NCBI GenBank assembly: GCA_041398905.1 | Contig: JAWKTV010000004.1 | Location: 310,001 to 374,000, forward strand | DNA: 64,000 nt | DNA from: JAWKTV01 sp041398905 | GTDB lineage: Bacteria; Planctomycetota; Planctomycetia; Planctomycetales; Planctomycetaceae | Reading direction: 5' to 3' | In this document: positions 38,560 through 49,063 of the stretch, in pieces | Layout: every line of letters begins with the position of its first letter | Numbering within the stretch: position 1 is the stretch's first letter | Translations under genes and position numbers: made by a program | The notes under the pieces: model-generated | What the model was told of the DNA's origin: nothing | The model's database searches: none | Seen by the model: the letters and a program-made list of their open reading frames with translations, nothing else

Positions 38560-41500
38560 CTACAGCCTCGCCTTCTCCAACTGCAGGTTCAAACACAGTC
38601 CGCGAATCTCGTTGGTGAGCACGTCGAAGCTGGCGGGGGTGCCGGCTTCCAGCGTGTTCTCACCCTTCACCATCGACTCGTAAATCTTCGTGCGGCCTTC
38701 CACGTCGTCGCTCTTCACCGTCAGCAACTCCTGCAGAATGTAGGCCGCTCCATACGCCTCGAGCGCCCACACTTCCATCTCACCGAATCGCTGACCACCG
38801 AAGCGGGCCTTGCCGCCCAGCGGCTGTTGGGTAATGAGCGAGTACGGTCCGGTCGCACGGGCATGCACCTTGTCGTCGACCAGGTGGTGCAGCTTGAGCA
38901 TGTAGATGTACCCGACGGTCGTCTTCTGCTCGAAAGCCTCACCCGTGCGGCCATCGAACAGGTTGACCTTGCCGCCCGGAGGCAGCCCGGCTTCCTCCAG
39001 CGTGGCCTGAATCGCCGCTTCCGAGGCGCCGTCAAATACCGGGCAGATGGCCCGGAAGCCCAGCTTGCCGGCGGCCCAACCCAAGTGCGTCTCGAGAATC
39101 TGACCGACGTTCATACGGCTGGGCACGCCCAGTGGGTTCAGGATGATGTCGATCGGAGTGCCGTCCGCGAGGTACGGCATGTCGGCCTCGGGCAGGATCT
39201 TCGAGATCACACCCTTGTTCCCGTGCCGACCGGCCATCTTGTCGCCGACCGAGATCTGACGCCGCGACGCGACGTACACCTTCACCATCTGCAGCACGCC
39301 GTTCGGCAACTCGTCGCCGCGCTTCAGACTGTTGATCGACTGATCGGCGGCATCGATGACGTCCTCCACAATGCTCCAGTTGTCACGCATGTACTTCCGC
39401 AGGTCGGTCTGCTTCTGCGGACTGCGGAGATCAAGGGCGTCGACGTGTCGCTCGAACTCGCGGGCGTAACTGGCGACGGCCTTCGCATCGTCCAGCGATC
39501 GCAGTTCGCGTCCATCGGAGTCGGTCATGTGCTTGCCGAGGATTGACTCGAACTCCTTCAGGAATGCCTTGAACGCATCGGCGATGCGGGCGTAACCCTC
39601 CTGCTCGGTTCGCTTCACATCCTGGTCGAACTTCTTGCGATCGCCCTCGCTCAGACTGCTCCGCCGCGAGAATCGCTCGGTATGGATGACAATGCCGTCG
39701 ATACCGCTGGGAACCTCCAGCGATTCGTTCTTCACGTCCTCGCCAGCCTTGCCGAAGATCGCCTGCAGCAGTTTCTCCTCCGGAGTCAGCTCCGCCTTGG
39801 CCTTCGGCGTCACCTTGCCCACCAGAATGTCACCGGGCGACACACGGGTGCCGACGTGCACAATCCCGTCTTCGTCAAGGTGCCGCAGGGCCTTCTCGCT
39901 GACGTTGGGGATGTCACGGGTGAATTCTTCGCGGCCGAGCTTCGTATCTCGAATCTCGACGTCGAATTCGTCGATGTGGATCGATGTGTACACATCGTCC
40001 TTCACCAGCCGTTCGGACAGAATGATCGCGTCTTCGAAGTTGTAACCTTCCCACGACATGAACGCGACGAGTACGTTCCGGCCGAGTGAGAGGATCCCGT
40101 TGCGCGTCGCCGCGCTGTCGGCGAGGATGTCCCCTTTCTTCACACGATCGCCGATCCGCACCAGCGGCGTCTGGTTGAGGCAGGTCCTCTCGTTGAGGCC
40201 GGTGTACTTCCGCAGCGGGTAGTTCTTGCCGTCGACTTCGATCCGGTTGGCGTCGACGTAGGTCACCTTGCCCGACTTCTCGGCCCGGGCGACCATCCCC
40301 GAGTACTTCGGTACCTCCGCCTCCATGCCGGTGCCGACCAGCGGCGGCTCGGCGATCAACAGCGGCACACCTTGGCGCTGCATGTTCGATCCCATCAACG
40401 CCCGGTTCGCGTCGTCGTGCTCGAGGAACGGAATCAGCCCCGCCGAGATGCCGACCATCTGAGCCGGAGCGACATCGATGAACTGCACCTGGGACGCCTC
40501 GACCCAGTGCACATCGTTGCGATGTCGTGCGAGCACGCGCTCCTCCGAGATCTTGCCAGCTTTCACCAGTGTGTCGGCCGGGGCGACGAACACGTCGGAC
40601 TCCTCGTCCGCCCGCAGCCAGGCGATCTCTTCGGTGACCTTCCCCTTTTCCACCTTGCGGTAGGGGGTGATCAGGAACCCGTAATCGTCGACCTTGGCGT
40701 AGATGCTGAGGCTCGAGATCAGGCCGATGTTCGTACCTTCGGGCGTTTCAATCGGGCAGATGCGTCCGTAGTGCGAGATGTGCACGTCGCGGACTTCGAA
40801 GCCTGCCCGCTTGCGGTTGAGACCACCCGGACCGAGCGCCGACAAACGCCGCTCGTGAGTCAGCATCGACAGCGGGTTCGTTTGATCGACGACCTGCGAC
40901 AACTCGCTACGGCCGAAGAAGTACTCGATTGCCGCTGAAACGCTCTTCGGATTGACGAGCGTTCGCGGGCTCATCTCTTCGACATCCTTCAGCGTCATCC
41001 GCTCCTGGACGGTGCGACGCAGCTTCAGGAAGCCTTTGCGGATTTCGTCCGAGGCCAACTCATCAATCGTTCGCAGGCGACGATTTCCCAGGTTGTCGAT
41101 GTCGTCGACCATCGCCGACGGATCACCCACACGCAGTGCGATGATGTAACGGATCGCCGCAATCAAGTCCTCGGGACGCAGGGCCATCTCGTCTTCGGAA
41201 AGGTCGAGATGGAACTTGCGGTTGATGCGGAACCGGCCGACGCGGCCCAGACGATACCGGTTGACGTCGTAGAACTTCTCCCGGAACAGGTCGATCGCCT
41301 TTTCCAACTGCGGCGGGTTGCCGGGACGGAGACGCTGGTAGATCTTCAGCAGCGCCTCCTCATGACTAATCGTGGTGTCCTCGCGAACGCTGTTCAGGAC
41401 CAGGTGATCGTTCGGATCGACGACGATCTCGACCGTCTTCAAGCCGGACTCCGCCAACTCGGCGGCCGCCTCTTCCGTGAGCACGTGACCACACTCGGCG

Positions 41501-42279
41501 ATGATCTCACCGCTGCGCTGGTGACCTGCGGGGAACACGACGTCCTCCGCAACGATCTTGCCGACAAGCTCCTCTCCGTTGTGCGACTTGACGACCTTCT
41601 CCGGCTTGACGGTGTAAAACAGCTTGAGCAGGTTCGCGTCGGTCGAATAGGCCGCGTCCATCGCACGCAGCAGCGTCATCGCCGAAAACCGGCCACTTTG
41701 ATCAATGCGGACTCCCAGCGTGTCCTTCTTGCCGATCGTCAGCTCGATCCAACTGCCGCGCTCCGGAATCACACGGCAGGAATACGACTTCCGACTCTCG
41801 CCCGCCTCGGCCGAGTACATGAAGTCGACACCGGGGGAGCGGTGCAACTGACTCACCACCACACGCTCGGCACCGTTAATAATGAATTCACCGCCGCCCA
41901 ACATGATCGGCATATCACCGAGGTACACTTCCTCCTCGATGGGCTGCTCCTTGTTCAACTGCAGCCAGATGCGGAACGGCCGGCCGTAGGTCAGCCGCAG
42001 CTGACGACACTCGGTGGGCGAGTAACGCGGCTTGCCCAGCTCGTAACGTTTGTACTCGAGGCTGTAGGTCCCGTCATAATTCTTGATCGGGAAGATCTCG
42101 CGCAGGATCTCTTCCAGACCAATGTTCTTGCGGCTCTCAGGGCGCAGGTCGGCCTGCAGGAACCGGGTGTACGACTCGGTCTGGATCCGGGTCAGATCCG
42201 AGAGTTCAAACTCTCCGGCGATATTGCCGAAGTTCCGAACATCCGGGGCGTGAACGATGCGCTGAGCGGAAGTGGCCAT
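38560..42279 (-). CDS. rpoB: RNA polymerase beta subunit
   Basis: 1,239 residues, one unbroken frame. The rifampicin region reads S-E-L-S-Q-V-V-D-Q-T-N-P-L-S, then H-E-R-R-L-S-A-L-G-P-G-G-L, with the Asp, His and Ser residues that matter for rifampicin binding in E. coli kept. The fork loop R-D-V-H-I-S-H-Y-G-R and the C-terminal K-A-R-F-G-G-Q-R-F-G-E-M-E-V-W clamp region are intact. It is preceded by an unusually long gap after rplL and followed by rpoC. Confidence 0.98.
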   Translation of the reverse strand: MATSAQRIVHAPDVRNFGNIAGEFELSDLTRIQTESYTRFLQADLRPESRKNIGLEEILREIFPIKNYDGTYSLEYKRYELGKPRYSPTECRQLRLTYGRPFRIWLQLNKEQPIEEEVYLGDMPIMLGGGEFIINGAERVVVSQLHRSPGVDFMYSAEAGESRKSYSCRVIPERGSWIELTIGKKDTLGVRIDQSGRFSAMTLLRAMDAAYSTDANLLKLFYTVKPEKVVKSHNGEELVGKIVAEDVVFPAGHQRSGEIIAECGHVLTEEAAAELAESGLKTVEIVVDPNDHLVLNSVREDTTISHEEALLKIYQRLRPGNPPQLEKAIDLFREKFYDVNRYRLGRVGRFRINRKFHLDLSEDEMALRPEDLIAAIRYIIALRVGDPSAMVDDIDNLGNRRLRTIDELASDEIRKGFLKLRRTVQERMTLKDVEEMSPRTLVNPKSVSAAIEYFFGRSELSQVVDQTNPLSMLTHERRLSALGPGGLNRKRAGFEVRDVHISHYGRICPIETPEGTNIGLISSLSIYAKVDDYGFLITPYRKVEKGKVTEEIAWLRADEESDVFVAPADTLVKAGKISEERVLARHRNDVHWVEASQVQFIDVAPAQMVGISAGLIPFLEHDDANRALMGSNMQRQGVPLLIAEPPLVGTGMEAEVPKYSGMVARAEKSGKVTYVDANRIEVDGKNYPLRKYTGLNERTCLNQTPLVRIGDRVKKGDILADSAATRNGILSLGRNVLVAFMSWEGYNFEDAIILSERLVKDDVYTSIHIDEFDVEIRDTKLGREEFTRDIPNVSEKALRHLDEDGIVHVGTRVSPGDILVGKVTPKAKAELTPEEKLLQAIFGKAGEDVKNESLEVPSGIDGIVIHTERFSRRSSLSEGDRKKFDQDVKRTEQEGYARIADAFKAFLKEFESILGKHMTDSDGRELRSLDDAKAVASYAREFERHVDALDLRSPQKQTDLRKYMRDNWSIVEDVIDAADQSINSLKRGDELPNGVLQMVKVYVASRRQISVGDKMAGRHGNKGVISKILPEADMPYLADGTPIDIILNPLGVPSRMNVGQILETHLGWAAGKLGFRAICPVFDGASEAAIQATLEEAGLPPGGKVNLFDGRTGEAFEQKTTVGYIYMLKLHHLVDDKVHARATGPYSLITQQPLGGKARFGGQRFGEMEVWALEAYGAAYILQELLTVKSDDVEGRTKIYESMVKGENTLEAGTPASFDVLTNEIRGLCLNLQLEKARL

Positions 42280-42987
42280 GCGTGATTCTCAGGACTCGCG
42301 AGATACTTGGGATTCGAAGTTCCGCGAACGCGACCTCGTCGTCGACGATGAACCACCGCGCCGGGCGGTTGCGCAAAACGGCAACTGGAGGAGCGTTCGG
42401 GCTGGCAGGGCCGCGAACAAGGCAGGGAGTACGTTGCGGGGCGCGGAGTACCACCCCGGGCAGCGGGCACGCCGGGTTTCGGCGAGACGCAGGGCAGCGG
42501 AAGCCGTCGGCAATGCAGTACCGAACAAACGCCGACGGGCGGGCCTCCGAAACAGGCACCGCAGCGACATCGCGGATTGTCGGACTGCCGACCAGCTCCT
42601 CAACCCGGCCCCCCTTCCGGCTTGTGGATGGTAAATGGTGCATCCGAAAAGCATCGCCGAACGCCGCAGTGCACAGCACGCCCCGGCCGCAGATGGTTCA
42701 CTCCTCATCAGTGACGAAGAAACCATCCCCATTGCCGACCGCGCAGCCATGACACAGCCAGTGCTGCGAACAAAAGCCGCAGCACCGCCGCCCCACTGAA
42801 CAGCTTTCAACAGGACGGCATCGACCAATTCAGATCATCACCACGGGTGGTTGGCGGAGCTGGAACATCCCGTCCCGACTCCCCCGAAAACGGCTCTCGA
42901 ACCTTCCCTGCCGCCGAGCCGCTCGACACCTTCCGTGACGGGCCGGACGGATGAACGTACATCCGGACCGCCACAGGGCAGCCGCGA
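42280..42987. other. Long spacer between rplL and rpoB
   Basis: 708 bases with no convincing gene; open frames on both strands lack motifs and ribosome binding sites. Just past the rplL stop an imperfect hairpin (GGCCGGACGGATG at 42941-42953 with CATCCGGACCGCC at 42959-42971, 10 of 13 pairs) could act as an attenuator or processing site; it has no U-run. A separate rpoB promoter in this gap is possible but was not recognised. Confidence 0.45.
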
Positions 42988-43410
42988 CTACTTCAACTCG
43001 ACCGAAGCGCCAGCACCTTCGAGCTCGGCCTTCAGCTTGTCGCCCTCTTCCTTCGACACAGCCTGCTTCACGGCCTTCGGAACGCTCTCGACGAGTTCCT
43101 TGGCCTCTTTCAGGCCGAGACCGGTGATGCTGCGCACCGCCTTGATGACGGCGATCTTGTTCTCGCCGAACGCGGTCAGCATCACATCGAACTCCGTCTG
43201 CTCAACGGCCGCAGCCGGGCCAGCGCCATCGCCACCACCAGCCGGCATCGCCATCATCACGCCGCCGCCAGCCGGCTCGATACCGTGAACTTCCTTCAGA
43301 TAATCCGCCAGAGCCTTCGCCTGCAGCAGGGTCAGACCAACAATTTGATCGCCCATGCTCTTCGTCGCATCGTCGAACTCGCGGGCCGGTGCTTCAGCAA
43401 CTTCAGACAT
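42988..43410 (-). CDS. rplL: Ribosomal protein bL12 (L7/L12)
   Basis: 140 residues, slightly longer than usual because of an N-terminal extension (A-E-A-P-A-R-E-F-D-D). An N-terminal dimer domain, a Gly/Ala/Pro-rich hinge and the C-terminal domain with E-F-D-V-M-L, K-I-A-V-I-K-A-V-R and G-L-K-E-A-K-E-L-V-E follow in order. It forms the ribosomal stalk with L10, encoded just before it. Confidence 0.97.
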   Translation of the reverse strand: MSEVAEAPAREFDDATKSMGDQIVGLTLLQAKALADYLKEVHGIEPAGGGVMMAMPAGGGDGAGPAAAVEQTEFDVMLTAFGENKIAVIKAVRSITGLGLKEAKELVESVPKAVKQAVSKEEGDKLKAELEGAGASVELK

Positions 43411-43585
43411 CGTTCATCTCCCGTGGTAAAGTCCGACGGCAAAGACCGTCGGCAGCTAAGGACTCCAGGCTCATCGCCCGCTATGATGGTGGCAAGCCAA
43501 CGACCTGCCTGTTTGCTCACACAGTTTTTTTGCCGTCCGGAACGCAACCGGCCGACACCTCCCAACCTCCCTCCGGCTCAGACCG

Positions 43586-44119
43586 CTACTCCGCGGCGTC
43601 GCCACCTTCCTCGTCGCCCGACAGCTTCTTGAGCTGACCAGCGATCGTGCCGCCCGGCCCCAACAGGGCACCCGCGAGGCGAGCACCAGGGCTGAGGATC
43701 AGACCTGCGATCTGTCCAATCAACTCCAGGCGGGACGGACTCTTGCTCAACTCGACCACTCCAGCGGCATCGAGCCCCTGGCCATCGACGGCCCCACCCT
43801 TGATCTTCAGTTTGTCGACTTCCCGCGCCCAGCGAGTCATCTCCTTCGAGAGTTCGACAATGTCCTCGCCGCCCCATACCAACGTGGAGGGACCGGCCAG
43901 AACATTATCAAGACCCGAGACACCAGCATCCGCGAGTACGCGATTCGCCAGCTTGTTCTTGACGGTCAGGAGAGAGACCCCCTTCTCCTGCAGGGCCAGC
44001 CGCATCTTGTTGGCCGCGACTCCATCCATCAGCGATGTATCGATCACAACCACATCACGGCTCTCGCCGAGCCGGCTGCGGATCTCGTCCATCACCATTG
44101 TCTTGACGACTTTACTCAT
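43586..44119 (-). CDS. rplJ: Ribosomal protein uL10
   Basis: 177 residues. The N-terminal rRNA-binding domain (R-L-A-L-Q-E-K-G-V-S-L-L-T-V-K-N-K-L-A) and the C-terminal helix that holds L7/L12 dimers (L-A-G-A-L-L-G-P-G-G-T-I-A-G-Q-L) are visible. A 175-base gap separates it from rplL. Confidence 0.95.
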   Translation of the reverse strand: MSKVVKTMVMDEIRSRLGESRDVVVIDTSLMDGVAANKMRLALQEKGVSLLTVKNKLANRVLADAGVSGLDNVLAGPSTLVWGGEDIVELSKEMTRWAREVDKLKIKGGAVDGQGLDAAGVVELSKSPSRLELIGQIAGLILSPGARLAGALLGPGGTIAGQLKKLSGDEEGGDAAE

Positions 44120-44270
44120 TGCCTGCGACTCCCGACCCCTGAGCGACTCACCGGTTCGATCCGGTGACGCCGATTGTGTTCACTTCAAGCGGCCCACGAC
44201 AATTGACACCGCGGACCTCACCAGCACCGCACCCGAGACCACCCTGCCAGCAAACGACACCGCCAACAAA

Positions 44271-44978
44271 CTACACCGCAGCGACCGGAATGCCGGGCAA
44301 CTGCGTCGCGGTCAGTGTGATGCTGCGGAGGTACTGCCCCTTGGCCGCGCTTGGCTTCAACTGGCGAATCAGCGCCATCAGCGCCTCGCCATTGTCGACC
44401 AACTGCTGTGCATCGAACGACAGCTTGCCGATCACGCAATGCACGATTCCGGCGGAATCGCAACGAAACTCGACCTTGCCCGCCTTGTACTCCTTGACCG
44501 CGGTGGTGACATCCTGAGTCACGGTCCCTGCCTTCGGCGAGGGCATCAATCCACGCGGGCCGAGCAACTTACCCAGCGGTCCCACGACACCCATCATGTC
44601 CGGAGTGGCGATGGCAACATCGAAATCGAGCCAGCCTTCCTTGATCTTGTCCGCGAGTTCCTTCGCCCCGACAAAATCGGCACCGGCGTCCTTCGCGATC
44701 TGCTGGTTCGGCCCTTGGCAGAACACCAGCACCCGCTGGCTCTTGCCAATGCCGTGCGGCAGCACGATGGAACCACGCACGATCTGATCGGCATGCTTCG
44801 GATCAACTCCCAGCCGAACAGCCAGCTCGACCGACTGATCGAACTTGCAGGGCTTGACACCCGACGGCAATCCCGACTCCAACCCCTTCAGGGTCTTCAC
44901 CGCATCCGCGAACGGGAGCTGCGACAGAGCCGCAACCTTGCCTTGCATCGCCTTTGATCGCTTCGACAACTTCACCAT
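44271..44978 (-). CDS. rplA: Ribosomal protein uL1
   Basis: 235 residues, normal length. The L1 signature appears as G-P-L-G-K-L-L-G-P-R-G-L-M-P-S-P-K, with V-E-L-A-V-R-L-G-V earlier and K-A-G-K-V-E-F-R-C-D later. L1 commonly represses its own rplKA message; no binding site was identified here. Confidence 0.97.
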   Translation of the reverse strand: MVKLSKRSKAMQGKVAALSQLPFADAVKTLKGLESGLPSGVKPCKFDQSVELAVRLGVDPKHADQIVRGSIVLPHGIGKSQRVLVFCQGPNQQIAKDAGADFVGAKELADKIKEGWLDFDVAIATPDMMGVVGPLGKLLGPRGLMPSPKAGTVTQDVTTAVKEYKAGKVEFRCDSAGIVHCVIGKLSFDAQQLVDNGEALMALIRQLKPSAAKGQYLRSITLTATQLPGIPVAAV

Positions 44979-45061
44979 GACTCACCCGAACAATCCGACG
45001 CGGTTATCTCTGGGGAAGCATCACCCCACCGGATGACGCACAGCACGACACGCCTCAACGA

Positions 45062-45487
45062 CTAATCAACAACCGCGATACCCATGCTTCGTGCCGTGCC
45101 GGCAATGATGCGGGCGGCGTGATCGAGATTGGTCGCATTCAAGTCCGCCATCTTGGTCTTGGCAATTTCACGCAACTGCGCCTGCGTCACGGTTCCGACC
45201 TTTTCGACCTTGGGATTCGCAGCCCCCTTGGCGACCTGGGCCAGCTTCTTCAGCAGCACCGCAGCCGGAGGACTCTTGATCTCAAACTCGAACGATCGAT
45301 CGTTGTAAACCGTGATCACAACCGGGACGATCATCCCGTCCAGCTCACGCGTCTTGTCGTTGAACTGCGAGACAAACTGACCGATGTTCACGCCGTGCGG
45401 ACCAAGCGCGGTACCGACCGGAGGGGCTGGAGTCGCCTTTCCACCCGGCACCTGAACCTTGATCTGAGCCGTAACCTGCTTCGCCAT
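45062..45487 (-). CDS. rplK: Ribosomal protein uL11
   Basis: 141 residues from the ATG at 45487 (M-A-K-Q-V-T). The L11 motifs G-K-A-T-P-A-P-P-V-G-T-A-L-G-P-H-G-V-N-I and the C-terminal G-T-A-R-S-M-G-I are present. An in-frame ATG eight codons earlier is less likely. Confidence 0.97.
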   Translation of the reverse strand: MAKQVTAQIKVQVPGGKATPAPPVGTALGPHGVNIGQFVSQFNDKTRELDGMIVPVVITVYNDRSFEFEIKSPPAAVLLKKLAQVAKGAANPKVEKVGTVTQAQLREIAKTKMADLNATNLDHAARIIAGTARSMGIAVVD

Positions 45488-45583
45488 GACCGCACTTCCA
45501 GGAGTATTCAAGCCGGTGCCGGGAACTCGCCACGACTCCGGAATTTATTCGACCACACCAAACCACACCGACCGCGACGCCAA

Positions 45584-46169
45584 CTACATCTTTTCAACTT
45601 GCCAGTGTTCGAGTTCCACTTCGGTGGAGCGACCGAAGATCTCGATCATCACCTTGATCTTGCCGGTGTGCTCATCAAGTGAGTCAACCCGTCCTTCAAA
45701 GTTCTCGAACGCCCCCTCCTTCACCTTCACAGCATCTCCCTGAGACACCGAGAACTTCACCTGCACACGCTCTTCCGGCTGCTCCTCAGCCTCCACCCGC
45801 TCACCGGTCAACCGGGCGATCTCGTGGTCCTGCATCGGCACCGGCTTGCCGGCCGAACCGGTGAAGTCTCCCACCCCGCTTGTCGACCGAACCAGATGCC
45901 AGCTCTCATCCGTGAGGATCATCTGAATCATCATGTAACCCGGAAACAGCTTCTGCTCCCGAACCCGACGCTTCCCCCTTGGTCTCTGCCACCTTCTCGG
46001 TCGGAATGCGAACTTCGCCGAAGAACTCCTCCATTCCTTCGAGCTTAATCCGCTTCAGGAGAGACTCGCGGATCGAACGCTCGCGGTTCGTTTGAACCTT
46101 GAGCACGAACCACTGCATCTCTCCGGCAGTGTCGACGCTAGTTGCATCGTCAGGCATGAAGTCACGCAT
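45584..46169 (-). CDS. nusG: Transcription antitermination factor NusG
   Basis: About 195 residues. The N-terminal NGN domain has W-F-V-L-K-V-Q-T-N-R-E and, after the frame correction, R-E-Q-K-L-F-P-G-Y-M-M-I. The C-terminal KOW domain has F-S-V-S-Q-G-D-A-V-K-V-K-E-G-A-F. One extra base in the five-base run at 45974-45978 breaks the frame in the middle of the NGN domain. Because NusG is essential this is almost certainly a sequence error. The start may also be at 46118 (M-Q-W-F). Confidence 0.93.
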
Positions 46170-46296
46170 CTTGTAAAACTAAGACCCAACTTGCAAGTCA
46201 ACGGGCCGGTGTTCAGACGAAATTCTCCCCCTCCGAAACTGCGCGGCAGCTTCGGCGGCGACACAGTGCACTTGCAGAGCCTGATAATCGCAGGTC

Positions 46297-46758
46297 TCAG
46301 GCGCTGGTAACCCGGAGGAATCCGATCAATTCAAACAGCCAGGACCAGACCATGTCGCACGCCAGCAGGAACAGGCCGAGGACCAGCATCGTCCCCAGCA
46401 CCACGCCTGTCGCCCGCACGAGATAGGTCTGTCCAGCCCAGGAAACCTTGTCCATCTCGGCCTCGACCGAGATCAGGAAGTCCGCGAATCGCGGGTAGTT
46501 GACAAAGCGATAAACCGCCCAGAGGCCGATACCTCCCAGCAGAGCTGGGATCCCGTAGCGGATGTAGTCCCAGTTCGACTCCCACCCTTCGACGGAGGTC
46601 GACAGAATCGTTTGCGTCAAAGTCCAGCAACCCAGCAGCACAATCGCCGCCAGGGCGATCGCCGTCAATTGCCTCGACAGTCGGCCCTGGTTCCGCTTGT
46701 AGACGTCCATGGAGCCCAGTGAGCTCCAGAAGGTCCGATCATCCTTTACGCGTGCCAT
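46297..46758 (-). CDS. secE: Preprotein translocase subunit SecE
   Basis: 153 residues, longer than the minimal single-helix SecE. Three hydrophobic segments are visible (about 35-55, 70-88, 120-145); the last, after the conserved E-M-D-K-V-S-W amphipathic stretch, is the functional SecE helix. SecE clamps the SecYEG channel. It lies between tRNA-Trp and nusG, the usual bacterial place. Confidence 0.93.
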   Translation of the reverse strand: MARVKDDRTFWSSLGSMDVYKRNQGRLSRQLTAIALAAIVLLGCWTLTQTILSTSVEGWESNWDYIRYGIPALLGGIGLWAVYRFVNYPRFADFLISVEAEMDKVSWAGQTYLVRATGVVLGTMLVLGLFLLACDMVWSWLFELIGFLRVTSA

Positions 46759-46873
46759 CCTGTCGCTCCTCACGAGTTAGCCGCCGCATCCTGCGACCGG
46801 CCCAGATTCAAGTGCTGATGCAAACGGTCCCAAACACCTCTCGCTGCGCCAATCGGCCAGCACAGCCAGCAAA

Positions 46874-46946
<73 letters not shown>

Positions 46947-47063
46947 TGACATGCACAAGGCCCACAGCTCGGCCAGGGGAGCCAGTCTGACTCCCGAGCG
47001 AACCAACCGCGAGCGGGGATGCTGAACGTTGTCGTCCTGCGTTCACCACTCGAGGCAAGGGCG

Positions 47064-47219
47064 CTACTTCTTTCGCGACTCTTTGTGCACGGTGTGCTTG
47101 CGCTCTTCGCGGCAGTACTTCTTCAGTTCCAGCCGCTCAGTCCCCCGCATTTCTTTGGGGGTTCGGTAGTTTCGGCTGCTGCACGAGGTGCATTCCAGCC
47201 AGACATATTCACGTGGCAT
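47064..47219 (-). CDS. rpmG: Ribosomal protein bL33
   Basis: 51 residues starting M-P-R-E-Y-V-W. The first pair C-T-S-C is present. The second half reads L-K-K-Y-C-R-E-E-R-K-H, so the fourth Cys of zinc-binding L33 is missing; this looks like a form with an incomplete zinc site. Position after tuf and before tRNA-Trp supports the call. Confidence 0.93.
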   Translation of the reverse strand: MPREYVWLECTSCSSRNYRTPKEMRGTERLELKKYCREERKHTVHKESRKK

Positions 47220-47364
47220 TGACTCACTCCGCCCTAATGACCGATGCCGGTCTCCGTGATGGATGCACACGGAAACCGGCTCGGATTGACCTTGAAACTC
47301 AAACCACAATGCCCAGCGGTGTCACTTCGCAGTCCGGAGGAAGCCGGACGGCAATCCGACTCGC

Positions 47365-48561
47365 TCAGGCGAGAATCTTCGTCACAACGCCTGAACCGAC
47401 GGTGCGACCACCTTCGCGGATGGCGAAGCGGCTGCCGTCTTCCATCGCGATCGGCTTACCAAGCTCGACTTCGAGCTTCACGTTGTCGCCGGGCATGCAC
47501 ATCTCGGCACCGCCGAGCAGCTTGACGGCGCCGGTGACGTCGGTGGTGCGGAAGTAGAACTGCGGACGGTAACCGCTGAAGAACGGGGTCTTGCGGCCAC
47601 CTTCGTCCTTGCTCAGCACGTACACTTCGCACTCGAACTTCGTGTGCGGCTTGATCGAGTTGGCGGCGCACAGCACCTGACCACGCTCGACGTCTTCCTT
47701 CTTCGTACCACGCAGGAGCAGGCCGACGTTGTCACCAGCGATCCCCTGATCGAGGGTCTTCTGGAACATTTCGACGCCGGTGCAGGTCGTTTCCTGGGTG
47801 TCCTTGAGGCCGACGATCTGAACCTTGTCGCCGACCTTGATGATGCCCTTCTCGATACGACCGGTGACCACGGTACCGCGGCCTTCGATCGAGAAGACGT
47901 CTTCAATGGCCATCAGGAACGGCTTGTCCTGCTCGCGGGCCGGCTCCGGGATGTGGGCATCCAGGGCGTCCATCAGATCGCCGATGCACTTGTTGGCGGT
48001 CGGGTCGCTCGGGTTGTCGAGGGCCGGCTTGGCCGAGCCACGAATCACCGGGACGTCGTCGCCGGGGAAGTCGTACTTGTTGAGCAGGTCGCGAACTTCC
48101 ATCTCGACGAGTTCGAGCAGCTCTTCGTCGTCGACGAGGTCGCACTTGTTCAGGAACACGACGAGCGCGGGGACGTTCACCTGACGGGCGAGCAGGATGT
48201 GCTCACGAGTCTGCGGCATGGGACCGTCCGCGGCCGACACCACGAGAATCGCGCCGTCCATCTGGGCGGCACCGGTGATCATGTTCTTGATATAGTCCGC
48301 GTGTCCGGGACAGTCGATGTGCGCGTAGTGACGATTCGGGCTTTCGTACTCGACGTGCGAGACGGCGATCGTCACGGTCTTGGTGTCGTCGCGAACCGTA
48401 CCACCCTTTGCGATATCCGCGTAGCTCTTCAGTTGAGCCAAGCCCTTCGCGCCCTGAACGGCGAGGATCGACGCCGTGAGGGTCGTCTTGCCGTGGTCGA
48501 TGTGTCCGATCGTACCGACGTTTACGTGGGGCTTCTTCCGTTCAAAAACTGCCTTCGCCAT
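47365..48561 (-). CDS. tuf: Elongation factor Tu
   Basis: 398 residues from M-A-K-A-V-F. GTPase motifs G-H-I-D-H-G-K-T-T, D-C-P-G-H-A-D-Y and N-K-C-D are intact, as is the effector stretch with K-G-G-T-V-R-D-D-T. Domains 2 and 3 are complete. It delivers aminoacyl-tRNA to the ribosome. It is preceded by four tRNA genes on the same strand, which may be co-transcribed with it. Confidence 0.98.
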   Translation of the reverse strand: MAKAVFERKKPHVNVGTIGHIDHGKTTLTASILAVQGAKGLAQLKSYADIAKGGTVRDDTKTVTIAVSHVEYESPNRHYAHIDCPGHADYIKNMITGAAQMDGAILVVSAADGPMPQTREHILLARQVNVPALVVFLNKCDLVDDEELLELVEMEVRDLLNKYDFPGDDVPVIRGSAKPALDNPSDPTANKCIGDLMDALDAHIPEPAREQDKPFLMAIEDVFSIEGRGTVVTGRIEKGIIKVGDKVQIVGLKDTQETTCTGVEMFQKTLDQGIAGDNVGLLLRGTKKEDVERGQVLCAANSIKPHTKFECEVYVLSKDEGGRKTPFFSGYRPQFYFRTTDVTGAVKLLGGAEMCMPGDNVKLEVELGKPIAMEDGSRFAIREGGRTVGSGVVTKILA

Positions 48562-48721
48562 GAGTCTTGCTCCCACCTGCCGCGCTGCGGCGACAGGGAA
48601 ACCGCGACGTGTTGAGTCGCTCGTACTACGATGAGTTATCACCGGCCGCGACAGTCGGGACCGCCCCGAACCTCCACGCCGATCCGATCAGTTCGAGAGA
48701 ACCCGGCAGGTCCGCCCGAAA

Positions 48722-48793
<72 letters not shown>

Positions 48794-48906
48794 GAAAGTG
48801 TCAACGGGCGGCAGCTTAGAGTCAAGAGAACCGGATGTCCATTCTCGCGAAGGACACACTTCCCCGAACCTGACCCGGCCGTCACCATCGACAATTGACT
48901 TGAAAC

Positions 48907-48977
<71 letters not shown>

Positions 48978-49063
48978 AAACCGCCTTGCGGCGGCAGGGG
49001 TTCAGCGCCCAGCCCGATCCGAACGCTCGGGGCCAGAGGCCGAAAACCAAACACATCTCGAAT

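Noticed and set aside
42289..42828. 179-codon minus-strand frame in the rplL-rpoB spacer
   Set aside because: It has Ala/Arg/Ser-rich composition without a recognisable domain or ribosome binding site, and overlapping frames of similar length exist on both strands.
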